From SVKR01 sp963605115 (GTDB lineage Bacteria > Bacillota > Clostridia > Oscillospirales > Oscillospiraceae), in NCBI GenBank assembly GCA_963605115.1, contig CAVCTM010000027.1, positions 1-22,217 on the forward strand: a stretch of DNA of 22,217 bases, given 5' to 3'. Positions within the stretch are counted from its first letter, which is position 1; every line of letters starts with the position of its first letter. A program made the translations under genes and the position numbers. The notes under the pieces were generated by a model that was not told the DNA's origin, ran no database searches, and saw nothing but the letters and a program-made list of their open reading frames with translations. This document shows positions 5,710-13,439 of this stretch, one piece after another.

Positions 5710-7472
5710 TGTTCCTCACCTCCCTGAGAAGCCGCCTCGATCTGGGCGCGCATTTCCTCGCCGATGCGGGTGTATTCCGCCTTGTACTGGTCCGCCGGAA
5801 CGGTCTTGGCGCGGCCGATCTTGTCCTTGGCGGCGATGCTCGTCAGCGCCTTGAGCTCGGCGCCGTTCGCAATCGCGGCGCGGGCGAGGCGGTCGAAGTC
5901 CAGAATGAGACCCATCAGCATAAACTGCCGCTCGGTCTCGGAGTAGGAGTCGACGTCGACGAAGCTGTTCTGCTGCAAAAAGTCCTCGCGGATCATCTTC
6001 GCGGTCGCCAGCGTGAGCTGCTCGGCGGGAGCCAGAGAGTCCGCGCCGACGAGTCGGACGATCTCGTTGAGGTTGGCTTCCTCCTGCAGGATCGCCATCG
6101 CCTTGTTGCGGTTGGCGATGAAGCCGGGGAAACGCTCCTCATACCACGGCTTCAGGGAGTCGAGGTAGAGGGAGTAAGAGTTCAGCCAGTTGATGGCGGG
6201 GAAGTGGCGGGCGTAAGCCAGCGCGCTGTCGAGACCCCAGAAGACCTTGGTGATGCGCATGGTCGCCTGCGAGACCGGCTCGGACAGGTCGCCGCCCGGA
6301 GGCGAGACCGCGCCGACGGCGGTCAGGCTGCCCTGACGCTCGTCGCTGCCGAGGCACTCGACAACGCCGGCGCGCTCATAGAACTGGGCGATGCGGCTCG
6401 CGAGGTAGGCGGGGTAGCCCTCTTCGCCGGGCATTTCTTCGAGTCTGCCGCTCATCTCACGCAGCGCTTCCGCCCAGCGGGAGGTGGAGTCGGCGATGAC
6501 GGCGACGGCGTAGCCCATGTCGCGGAAATACTCCGCGATGGTGATGCCGGTGTAAATGCTCGCCTCACGCGCCGCAACGGGCATATCGGAGGTGTTCGCG
6601 ATGAGCACGGTGCGCTTCATCAGCGGGTGTCCGGTGTGCGGGTCGATCAGCTCAGGGAACTCGTTGAGAACGTCCGTCATCTCATTGCCGCGCTCGCCGC
6701 AGCCGATGTAGACAACGATGTCCACGTCGGACCACTTTGCCAGCGCGTGCTGCATGACGGTCTTGCCGGAGCCGAAGGGTCCGGGGATGGCGGCGGTGCC
6801 GCCCTTTGCGATGGGGAACATCGTGTCCACGATGCGCTGACCGCTCTGGAGCGGCGCCGTGGGCGGATACTTGCGGGTATAGGGTCTGCCGACGCGGACA
6901 GGCCACTTCTGCATCATGGTCAGCTTGACCTCTTTGCCGTCGTCCGTGCGGAGCACCGCGACGGTGTCCTCCACGGTGAACGTGCCGCTCTGGACGGAGA
7001 GGACGGTGCCGCTGACGCGCGGCGGGACCATGATCTTGTGGAGCACGGTCTCCGTCTCCGGGACGGTGCCGATAACGTCGCCGCCGACGAGCTTGTCGCC
7101 GGGCTTGACGGTGGCGGTGAACTGCCACTGCTTCTTGCGATTCAGTGCCGGGACGTCCACGCCGCGGGCGATGGTCGAGCCGGTCAGCTCGCGGATCTCG
7201 GTCAGGGGGCGCTGGATGCCGTCGTAAATGCCCTCCAGCATGCCGGGTCCGAGCTCGACGGACAGCGGGGCGCCGGTGGTCTCCACGACCTCGCCGGGTC
7301 CCAGACCGGTGGTCTCCTCATAGACCTGAATGTCCGCGCGGTCCTCCGTCATGTTCAGGATCTCGCCGATCAGACGCTGCGGACCGACACGGACCACGTC
7401 GCTGACGTTGGCGTCCGCCAGACCGTCCGCCACGACGAGCGGTCCGGCGACTTTGATGATTTTTCCACTCAT
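5706..7472 (-). CDS. ntpA: V-type ATP synthase subunit A (catalytic)
   Basis: A 588-residue catalytic subunit that hydrolyses or makes ATP. Visible: an N-terminal barrel (MSGKIIKVAGPLVVADGL), the inserted bulge domain special to V-type A subunits, the Walker A motif GPFGSGKT at residues 231-238, IGCGERGNEM with the catalytic glutamate, and the DSTSRWAEALREMSGRLEEMPGEEGYPAYL block. Length is normal. The start is the ATG at 7472; the frame continues to a TTG at 7496, but that codon overlaps the GAAGGAAGG ribosome site. It overlaps subunit B by four bases and follows subunit F by 31. Confidence 0.97.
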   Translation of the reverse strand: MSGKIIKVAGPLVVADGLADANVSDVVRVGPQRLIGEILNMTEDRADIQVYEETTGLGPGEVVETTGAPLSVELGPGMLEGIYDGIQRPLTEIRELTGSTIARGVDVPALNRKKQWQFTATVKPGDKLVGGDVIGTVPETETVLHKIMVPPRVSGTVLSVQSGTFTVEDTVAVLRTDDGKEVKLTMMQKWPVRVGRPYTRKYPPTAPLQSGQRIVDTMFPIAKGGTAAIPGPFGSGKTVMQHALAKWSDVDIVVYIGCGERGNEMTDVLNEFPELIDPHTGHPLMKRTVLIANTSDMPVAAREASIYTGITIAEYFRDMGYAVAVIADSTSRWAEALREMSGRLEEMPGEEGYPAYLASRIAQFYERAGVVECLGSDERQGSLTAVGAVSPPGGDLSEPVSQATMRITKVFWGLDSALAYARHFPAINWLNSYSLYLDSLKPWYEERFPGFIANRNKAMAILQEEANLNEIVRLVGADSLAPAEQLTLATAKMIREDFLQQNSFVDVDSYSETERQFMLMGLILDFDRLARAAIANGAELKALTSIAAKDKIGRAKTVPADQYKAEYTRIGEEMRAQIEAASQGGEEQ

Positions 7473-7503
7473 TATCTTATTTTTACCTTCCTTCAAATCA
7501 GCG

Positions 7504-7821
7504 TTAAAGGATGTCGCTTCCGACCGCCTTTTCGACGGCTTCCTTCAGGGCGGCGAGCCCCAGACCTGCCGAGCCGTCGCGTCCGGGGATCAGGATGATC
7601 GCCGGGGACGGCTTTTCGTCATATTTGCGGACGTCGCTCATCATGTCCTTTGCGAGACTCTCCTCCAGATAGATGATGGAGTACTCCACCTCGCCGGGCT
7701 GTGCGATGCGGTGGAGCACCGCCTTCGCCTCCGCCGTGTCCTCCACGGGGAAGGCGTCGAGTCCGAGGGCTTTGAAGCCGATGACGCTGTCGCTGCCGCC
7801 GATCACTGCAATTTTATACAT
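7504..7821 (-). CDS. ntpG: V-type ATP synthase subunit F
   Basis: A 105-residue subunit F (called G in the Enterococcus hirae naming), which binds the rotor shaft beside subunit D. It has the Rossmann-like start MYKIAVIGGSDSVIGFKALGLDAFPV and the IIYLEESLAKDM and PSPAIILIPGRDGS segments expected for the family. The ATG at 7821 is preferred; a GTG three codons upstream is possible. The start lies inside the last codons of subunit C (ATGTATAA), an eight-base overlap suggesting coupling. Confidence 0.94.
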   Translation of the reverse strand: MYKIAVIGGSDSVIGFKALGLDAFPVEDTAEAKAVLHRIAQPGEVEYSIIYLEESLAKDMMSDVRKYDEKPSPAIILIPGRDGSAGLGLAALKEAVEKAVGSDIL

Positions 7822-8788
7822 AGCTCTCACGCAGCCTTTCTCTCAGCGTTGCGGGCGCGATGCCCATGCGCCGCCCGGTCAGGACGATGCGCAGGCTCAT
7901 AAGCTCGCCTTCGAGCGCGCTGAGGTATTCCACAACGACCTCCGGACCGAAGGCGATGAGCGATGCGCTCTGCACGCTCTCCTGCTCGGCGTTGTCCGCC
8001 GCCTTTTCAAAGTCCGTCATGCTCGCGCACTCTGCTGCCTTTGCGTAAGCCGTGGTGGAGAAGAGCTGCACCAGCTCGTCCTTTCCGCCCGCGGCGAGGA
8101 TGGCGGACACGTCTACGCTGCCGCCTTCGATGAGCGCGCCGCGCAGGAGCTCGTCCCGGCGGGGGAGACCCAGCGTGCGGAGCGCGGAGCGGAGATTCAC
8201 CTTGTCGATGCGGGAGCGTACATAGTCCAGAATGAAGGGGCTTTCCGTCTCCTTCGCGGCGGCGAGCTCCAGCGCAAAGCAGGCGCGGTCGAGGATGTTG
8301 TCCGCCGTCTGCGGGTTGCCCGTGCGGGCGAGAGTCTGCTTCGCCTCGGCGATCGCCTCGCAGAGGAGGGAGGGCAGACCGGCGGAGTCCGTCTCGGCGT
8401 ATGCCGCGCGGAGCAGCTCCGGGGCATAGGTCCCGGCGTCCGACAGCAGCGCGGCGGCGCGCGCCCCGTCGCCCTCGGACTTCACGAGGACCTTGGCGTT
8501 GTGGCAGTCAAAGGGCAGGCGGAAGAGAGCCAGAACGCCGCTCTCGCCGAGCATTTCGCCGAGCTCCGTCACCTCCGCGGCGCGGCGGGCTGCCAGCGCT
8601 GCGTTGATGCCCTTGACGTCCATCTCGGACATGTCCGGATACCCCGCCTCCGCAGCGACGCGGCAGGCGTCGGCATACGTCGGCTCGTCGAGCATCCGCT
8701 CCAGGCGGTCGCGGCCGAGGAAGCCGACCTCGCGCGCGCGGAGCATTGCCGAGAGGCATACATAATCGTTTCTATTCTTTTCAGACAA
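7814..8788 (-). CDS. ntpC: V-type ATP synthase subunit C
   Basis: A 324-residue subunit C (d-type), the funnel that seats the rotor shaft on the membrane ring. The protein is nearly all alpha-helical, with three internally similar lobes, and has the family pattern YVCLSAMLRAREVGFLGRDRLERML near the N-terminus and VVEYLSALEGELMSLRIVLTGRRMGI near the C-terminus. The start is a TTG at 8788 with GGAGG eight bases upstream; the next ATG would remove conserved N-terminal residues. The gene sits 27 bases after subunit E. Confidence 0.93.
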   Translation of the reverse strand: MSEKNRNDYVCLSAMLRAREVGFLGRDRLERMLDEPTYADACRVAAEAGYPDMSEMDVKGINAALAARRAAEVTELGEMLGESGVLALFRLPFDCHNAKVLVKSEGDGARAAALLSDAGTYAPELLRAAYAETDSAGLPSLLCEAIAEAKQTLARTGNPQTADNILDRACFALELAAAKETESPFILDYVRSRIDKVNLRSALRTLGLPRRDELLRGALIEGGSVDVSAILAAGGKDELVQLFSTTAYAKAAECASMTDFEKAADNAEQESVQSASLIAFGPEVVVEYLSALEGELMSLRIVLTGRRMGIAPATLRERLRESYV

Positions 8789-8815
8789 GCTGCTTTCCTC
8801 CTTGTCCCGCCCGTG

Positions 8816-9406
8816 TCAGGCGAAGAGGAGCTCGGCGACCTGTGCTGCGAGCTCGCCGCGGCGCAGGCGCACCAGCGTCTCCACGGCGCAGTTGGCCTCG
8901 ATGTCTCCCTGACGGACGATGACGCCGCCGGAGATCTCCCGCGTCTCGTCCGAGACGGTGAGGTGACCCTTCGGACCGAGGATGGCGTTGGCGGCCTTGG
9001 CGACCTCACGGCCGAGCTCCCTCGCGTCGCGCGCGTTGAAGACGAGCTCCTCAGTGCCGCTCGCGGCGGCCTTTGCCGCCTGAGCCGAGAGGAAGGCGAT
9101 GTATTCGTCCTTCGGCAGGCTGACCAGCTTCTCCGCCGCGGCGGAGAACACCTCCGTCACCATCTCCTGCTTGAACGCCAGCATCCGGCGGCGCGCCTCC
9201 ATGTCCGCAGCGCCGCCGAGACGCTCCTCGCGCTGGGCGGCTTCGCGCTTCCCGACGGCAAGACGGGCGGCATACTCCGCGTCCGCCCTCTGACGGTATT
9301 CGTCCAGAATGGCGGCGCGCTGCGCGTCCGCTTCCGCGCGGACGGCGTCGATCTCGGCCTGAGCGTCCGTCTCCAGACGGGCGATGATCTTATCCAGTCC
9401 TGTCAT
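8816..9406 (-). CDS. ntpE: V-type ATP synthase subunit E
   Basis: A 196-residue peripheral-stalk subunit that pairs with the H/G-type helix to hold the A3B3 head still. A long charged alanine/glutamate/arginine coiled coil fills residues about 1-100; a globular C-terminal domain follows with the family segment LTVSDETREISGGVIVRQGDIEANCAVETLVRLRRGELAAQVAELLF. Length and position between K and C are typical. The ATG has an AAAGGA site. Confidence 0.94.
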   Translation of the reverse strand: MTGLDKIIARLETDAQAEIDAVRAEADAQRAAILDEYRQRADAEYAARLAVGKREAAQREERLGGAADMEARRRMLAFKQEMVTEVFSAAAEKLVSLPKDEYIAFLSAQAAKAAASGTEELVFNARDARELGREVAKAANAILGPKGHLTVSDETREISGGVIVRQGDIEANCAVETLVRLRRGELAAQVAELLFA

Positions 9407-9439
9407 AGTGCTGTTCCTTTCCGTAAACTTTGCGTCCGA

Positions 9440-9937
9440 TCAGATGTTGATGAGCATCAGGAAGGAAGCCAGCAGGGACAGAATGGCGTAGAACTCAACG
9501 GTGATGCAGAGGATCATGCCCTTGGACCAGTGTTCGGGCTTCTTGGCGAGCAGGTTGATGGACGCGGCTGCGACCTTGCCCTGCGCGACAGCGGAGACGC
9601 CGCCGCCGATGGCGATGGGCATGCAGGCGGCGAAGTAGCGGCAGCCGTCAATGAAGCTCAGATTCACGGCAGTTCCGTCCAGAACGCCCATCTGCATGAT
9701 GGCGAAGAACCAGACGACGAGGCCGTACAGACCCTGCGTACCGGGGATGACCTGAAGGACCATGACCTTACCGAACTTGCTGGGGTCCTGCGTCAGCAGA
9801 CCGGCGCCCGCTTCACCGGCGATACCGGTGCCGCGCGCACTGCCGGCGCCCGCGAGACAGGCGGCGAGACCGGCGCCCAGCAGACCGATGGCCATGCCGG
9901 TGTACTGACCGTTCATGAGAGCTGTGATGAATTCCAT
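9440..9937 (-). CDS. ntpK: V-type ATP synthase subunit K (proteolipid), sodium-type binding site
   Basis: A 165-residue membrane rotor-ring subunit with four helices from two fused hairpins. It aligns closely with Enterococcus hirae NtpK: GSARGTGIAGEAGAGLLTQDPSKFGK, then LQVIPGTQGLYG, AQGKVAAASINLLAKKPEH and VEFYAILSLL. The ion-carrying glutamate is E148. T67 and Q68 (in PGTQ) and Q119 (in AQGK) match the sodium ligands T64, Q65 and Q110 of NtpK. Only the second hairpin carries a membrane carboxylate, as usual for V-type rings. The AAGGAGG ribosome site is strong, fitting the high copy number this subunit needs. Confidence 0.96.
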   Translation of the reverse strand: MEFITALMNGQYTGMAIGLLGAGLAACLAGAGSARGTGIAGEAGAGLLTQDPSKFGKVMVLQVIPGTQGLYGLVVWFFAIMQMGVLDGTAVNLSFIDGCRYFAACMPIAIGGGVSAVAQGKVAAASINLLAKKPEHWSKGMILCITVEFYAILSLLASFLMLINI

Positions 9938-9976
9938 TTTGAGTTTATCCTCCTTAAATGTTTGGATATTTTTTCT

Positions 9977-11917
9977 TTAGGCTACGTCGTAATACTTCGT
10001 ATTGACTCTGAGCGGCTTGAACTGTCTCCCGCCGTCGGTGTAGAACTTGCCGAAGTATTCCAGGCACTGCAGGCGCAGGTCATGGACATAGCAGCCAAGC
10101 AGGTTCAGACCGAAGTTCAGGGCGTGGCCGATCAGGAAGATGGGGATAAAGAGGAAGATGTTGCCGAACATCGCGCCGATGGTGTTGAACACCTGACCGA
10201 TGACGCTTCCGGCGAGCATCAGCGCCATGATACGGGAATAGGAGAGCAGGTCGCCGAACCAGCCGGTCAGCGTGTTGTAGAGAACGCCGAACACGGCGGT
10301 GACGCGACCGAAGCCCTTCGCGGTGCGGATGCCGCCCCAGAGCAGCATCGCGGCGCCGATCACGAGCACGATGGGGACGCCCGCCACGGAGCCGACCTTG
10401 GCTACCATGCAGACGATGCCGGCGAGGATGACCCAGAGCGCGACCTCGTTGAAGATGCCGTCGAGGATCTCGCCGTGCTTCACCTTCTCGACGAAGCTGA
10501 TCACAAGACCGGTGTTGAGCTGGATCGCGCCGAGCGCGATGGCGCCGATGAGGACATAGATGCTGTCGTTCAGCGGGCTGAACAGCGCCGGAAGTCCCTG
10601 CCACGTCGTGTCCGGGTTGAAGATCTTGGCGATCTGGAGCGGCGCGTCGGCGAAGAAGCCGCCGGTGAGCGCGCCCATGATAAAGGTCGTGATGCCGCAC
10701 CAGAGCATCAGGCGGCAGAAGCTGAGCGTGCCCTCCCGCGGGCGCATCCTGCGCATCGCGACGAGCGCGGCGAGGATCATCAGCAGACCGTAGCCCATGT
10801 CCGCCATCATGATGCCGTAAAACGGGATGAAGAACGGCGCCATCAGCGGGTTGGGGTCCAGCGTGCCGTACTGGGGGAGGGAGTACATGTTCGTGACCAT
10901 GTTCATTCCGTCCGTCACGCGGTTGTTGCGGAGCTCGACCGGAACGTCGGGGTACTCGTCCTCGACGGGGTCGGCGAAGCCGTAGGCGCAGTCGCGGCTT
11001 TGCAGCAGCGCGGCGACCTCCGCTTCGCGGTCGGCGACCGCCCAGCCGCTCAGCAGAACGGTCTTTTCCGTTCCGACGAGCTTGTCCGCAGCCTCGGCGC
11101 GCTCGACCTTTGCGCCGGCGCGGTCAAACGCCATGTGCAGTGCGTCGCGCTCCGGTGCGAGGGCGGTGATCTTTTCAAAGGTCGCCTTCTGCTGCGCGTT
11201 CACGTCCGCAAGGGCGGATTCCACCGCGGCAAGGTTTTCCTTGGCGGTGCCGTGCTGCTCGCCGTAAGCGGGAACGGCAAAGCCGTGCTCGCGCAGGAGC
11301 TTCGTGATCTCCTCCGTCTCTGCGCGCAGGCAGACGACGTAGACATAGTGCGCCGCGGCATCCGCACCGACCTCGAAGAGCTGGGCAGCCTCGCCGCTCA
11401 GCGCGGCGGAGAGCGCGTCCATATCCGCGCGGGGCGGGAGCGTTCCGAAGAGCACCGCCGTGTGGGCGGTACCGGCGCAGTCGAGCGGGAGGGGGCAGCT
11501 CTGCCACGGGCGCAGCGCCTCCAGCCACAGCTTTTCGCGCGTCTCCGCCGAGGCGAGGGCGCGCATCTGCTCCTCAAGGGCGGCGAGAGAGCGCGCGCAT
11601 TCCGCGGCGCGGGCGTCGTCCTCCCCATCGAGCAGGCGGGATCGTTCGAGCGCGGGCTTTGCGGAGAGCATCGGCTTTTTCTCCGGGGCGTAGCGGTCCA
11701 GGACCGCGATCGCCTCGGCGTAAAGCTGGCGCTCGGCGCGCGCGCCCTGCGCGTCGCCGTGTTCGGGGCGGAGCATCGCGGCGAGCTCGGAATCGGCGAG
11801 CAGCTCGTCCGCCGTGCGGACCTCCACACAGCCGAGACGCTGCAGCTCGCGCAGGAGCTCGTCCCGCACGGCGGCAGGTGCGATCACCTGCATTTTTTTC
11901 ATCTTGACGATCGCCAT
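9977..11917 (-). CDS. ntpI: V-type ATP synthase subunit I
   Basis: A 646-residue stator subunit (a-type) forming the ion half-channels beside the K ring. The first 340 residues or so are a soluble, largely coiled-coil arm starting MAIVKMKKMQVIAPAAVRDELLRELQRLG; the remainder is a membrane domain with about seven or eight helices. The family landmarks PFFIPFYGIMMADMGYGLLM (361-380), DLLSYSRIMALMLAG (R562) and VHDLRLQCLEYFGKFY (R615) are intact; conserved arginines there act at the channel. The start overlaps the stop of the upstream stalk gene as TGATG. Confidence 0.97.
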   Translation of the reverse strand: MAIVKMKKMQVIAPAAVRDELLRELQRLGCVEVRTADELLADSELAAMLRPEHGDAQGARAERQLYAEAIAVLDRYAPEKKPMLSAKPALERSRLLDGEDDARAAECARSLAALEEQMRALASAETREKLWLEALRPWQSCPLPLDCAGTAHTAVLFGTLPPRADMDALSAALSGEAAQLFEVGADAAAHYVYVVCLRAETEEITKLLREHGFAVPAYGEQHGTAKENLAAVESALADVNAQQKATFEKITALAPERDALHMAFDRAGAKVERAEAADKLVGTEKTVLLSGWAVADREAEVAALLQSRDCAYGFADPVEDEYPDVPVELRNNRVTDGMNMVTNMYSLPQYGTLDPNPLMAPFFIPFYGIMMADMGYGLLMILAALVAMRRMRPREGTLSFCRLMLWCGITTFIMGALTGGFFADAPLQIAKIFNPDTTWQGLPALFSPLNDSIYVLIGAIALGAIQLNTGLVISFVEKVKHGEILDGIFNEVALWVILAGIVCMVAKVGSVAGVPIVLVIGAAMLLWGGIRTAKGFGRVTAVFGVLYNTLTGWFGDLLSYSRIMALMLAGSVIGQVFNTIGAMFGNIFLFIPIFLIGHALNFGLNLLGCYVHDLRLQCLEYFGKFYTDGGRQFKPLRVNTKYYDVA

Positions 11918-12231
11918 CAGCCGTTCACGATCCTTTCAACGACGAAGTCGACCGCTTCCGCTTCGCGGGCTTTCGCCGCGCTGCGGAGGGATTCCCTTTG
12001 CTGCTCGCTTTGGCGGGCAAGCTCCGCCGCGGCGGTCTTGGCGCGCTCATCGGCGGCTTTGGCGAGCTCGGACGATTCCGCAGCGGCGCGCTTTGCCGCC
12101 TCCGCTAACATCGACTCGCCCTGTGCTCTTGCCTCCGTGACGGATTGCTTTGCGGCCATCGCTGCTTCCGCCTTGGTGCGTCTGAGTCGTTCCTCCACGG
12201 CGGTCAGGGTCTCCATGGCCTCCAGAGACAT
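11917..12231 (-). CDS. V-type ATP synthase subunit H/G (peripheral stalk helix)
   Basis: A 104-residue alanine, glutamate and lysine-rich protein that should form one long coiled coil, ending VDFVVERIVNG. Such a protein first in a V-ATPase operon, just before subunit I, is the peripheral-stalk partner of subunit E (NtpF in Enterococcus, AtpH or subunit G elsewhere). The ATG at 12231 is chosen because GGAGGTG stands eight bases upstream; the frame is open 14 codons further but without a site. Sequence is too simple for certain naming, but position and length fit well. Confidence 0.88.
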   Translation of the reverse strand: MSLEAMETLTAVEERLRRTKAEAAMAAKQSVTEARAQGESMLAEAAKRAAAESSELAKAADERAKTAAAELARQSEQQRESLRSAAKAREAEAVDFVVERIVNG

Positions 12232-12260
12232 AAATGCAACACCTCCATTTGTCTTTGTCT

Positions 12261-12288
12261 CCCGTTCGTCCACTGCCGGACGGACGGG
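12261..12288 (-). promoter_or_regulatory. Stem-loop in the V-ATPase leader
   Basis: An 11-bp stem with one mismatch (12278-12288 with 12261-12271 on the minus strand) and a six-base loop, located between the predicted promoter and the first ribosome site. No T-tract follows. It may be only an mRNA-stabilising hairpin. Confidence 0.45.
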
Positions 12289-12324
12289 CGCGGGTCTTGA
12301 TCGTTTTTGTGCATGCGTTCCATT

Positions 12325-12353
12325 ATTTTATCCCATTTTGACAATAATTACAA
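12325..12353 (-). promoter_or_regulatory. Promoter of the V-ATPase operon
   Basis: On the minus strand, TTGTAA (12353-12348) and TAAAAT (12330-12325) are exactly 17 bases apart, about 95 bases upstream of the first ATG. This is the best sigma-A-like match in the AT-rich divergent region. The inverted repeat 12330-12375 overlaps it. Confidence 0.55.
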
Positions 12354-12375
12354 GTATGATTTGCCAAAATGGGAT
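12330..12375. promoter_or_regulatory. 11-bp inverted repeat, possible operator
   Basis: ATCCCATTTTG (12330-12340) and CAAAATGGGAT (12365-12375) are perfect reverse complements with 24 AT-rich bases between them. Centre-to-centre spacing is 35 bases. The left arm touches the -10 box of the predicted V-ATPase promoter. A dimeric regulator or looping site is possible. The 323-base stretch 12232-12554 otherwise holds only promoters and the leader stem-loop. Confidence 0.5.
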
Positions 12376-12470
12376 TGCAAAGTTATATAAATTTTGTAAT
12401 AAAAAAATGACTATCTGTGAATCTTTTGTCAACACCACGGACGGTCCAGGGCGTGTCTTCCAGAAATTTC

Positions 12471-12499
12471 TTGCCATACCGGGAAGAAGGGCGTATAAT
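12471..12499 (+). promoter_or_regulatory. Promoter of the E2-like/PAP2/radical SAM operon
   Basis: TTGCCA (12471-12476), 17 bases, then a perfect TATAAT (12494-12499). The expected start near 12506 leaves a leader of about 50 bases before the ATG at 12555. A weaker second candidate, TTGCCA at 12361 and TATATA at 12384, also has 17-base spacing. Confidence 0.75.
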
Positions 12500-12554
12500 G
12501 GTCCCGTGTGTTCAAGCTTTGGTCACAATTATTCGAAAAGGAGAACACAGAAAC

Positions 12555-13439
12555 ATGGCAGATATCGTCTATAAGCGCCGGTTCGGGGACCGGAAGGAGG
12601 GGCGTCTGCTCCGCTCGCTCTCCCCGTTTTATAAATTCACACCTTATATCATGAAAAGCCGCGTGGACGCCAGCAACTATTTCGCCGATTCCGTGGAGAT
12701 CTCGGAGGCGGAGCAGTGGTTCCGCGCCAAGCGCGCGGAGGGCTGGAAGGGGCTCGGCATGCTCCACCTGTTCATCGCGTCCTATGTCCGCGCCGTGGCG
12801 CACTGCCCGGCGCTCAACCGCTTCGTGAACGGGCAGAAGATCTATGCCCGCAACAACATCGAGGTCGTGCTCACGGTGAAGCGCGCGATGACGACCGAGG
12901 CGGAGGAGACCACGATCAAGGTTATCTTCGAGCCGACGGATACCATCTTCGACATTTACCGCAAGCTCGGCGAAAAGGTCGACGAGATCAAAGCCAACGA
13001 CGGCGAGAACAACACCGAGCGCACCGCCGCCGCGCTGATGAAGATCCCCGGTCTTATCCTGAAGTTTGCCGTCTGGTTCCTGAACCTGCTGGACTATTTC
13101 GGCTGGCTCCCCCAGTCCCTGCTGGACGCGAGTCCCTTCCACGGCAGCATGATCATCACGGACCTCGGCAGCATCGGCATCGGACCCATTTATCACCATA
13201 TCTATAACTTCGGCAACCTGCCGGTCTTTATCGCCTTCGGCGCAAAGCGCCGCGTCTACGAGCTCGACCGCACCGGCGCGCCCGTGGAGCGCAAGTATAT
13301 CGACTACAAGGTCGTCATGGACGAGCGCACGGTGGACGGCATCTATTACGCCACTGCGTTCAAGTATCTGAAGTATTATCTCAAAAATCCCGCCGCGCTC
13401 GAGCTACCGCCTGAGACGGTCAAGGAGGATGTGTTTTAA
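12555..13439 (+). CDS. Stand-alone 2-oxoacid dehydrogenase E2-like acyltransferase-fold protein
   Basis: A 294-residue protein resembling only the catalytic domain of dihydrolipoamide acyltransferases (E2) and chloramphenicol acetyltransferase. There is no lipoyl domain and no subunit-binding domain. The fold is suggested by FHGSMIITDLGSIGIGPIYHHIYNFGNLPVFIAFG (195-229) and by DERTVDGIYYATAFKYLKYYL at 256-276, the place of the E2 motif DHRVxDG. The catalytic histidine of that motif is glutamate here (E257), while D261-G262 remain. Ordinary E2 chemistry is therefore doubtful. A hydrophobic segment lies at about 164-190. The ATG at 12555 has AAAAGGAG upstream. It is first in an operon, ending in a TAATG overlap with PAP2. 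No E1 or E3 genes are nearby. The function is unknown. Confidence 0.75.
   Translation: MADIVYKRRFGDRKEGRLLRSLSPFYKFTPYIMKSRVDASNYFADSVEISEAEQWFRAKRAEGWKGLGMLHLFIASYVRAVAHCPALNRFVNGQKIYARNNIEVVLTVKRAMTTEAEETTIKVIFEPTDTIFDIYRKLGEKVDEIKANDGENNTERTAAALMKIPGLILKFAVWFLNLLDYFGWLPQSLLDASPFHGSMIITDLGSIGIGPIYHHIYNFGNLPVFIAFGAKRRVYELDRTGAPVERKYIDYKVVMDERTVDGIYYATAFKYLKYYLKNPAALELPPETVKEDVF

Noticed and set aside
3571..5727. Long plus-strand open frame opposite subunits B and D
   Set aside because: Antisense shadow of two certain genes; no promoter or ribosome site and no recognisable domain.
7673..12574. Very long plus-strand open frame (over 1600 codons) opposite the ATPase genes
   Set aside because: It runs antisense through six or more well-identified ATPase genes, has no ribosome site and a histidine/arginine/glutamate-heavy composition typical of GC-rich antisense frames.
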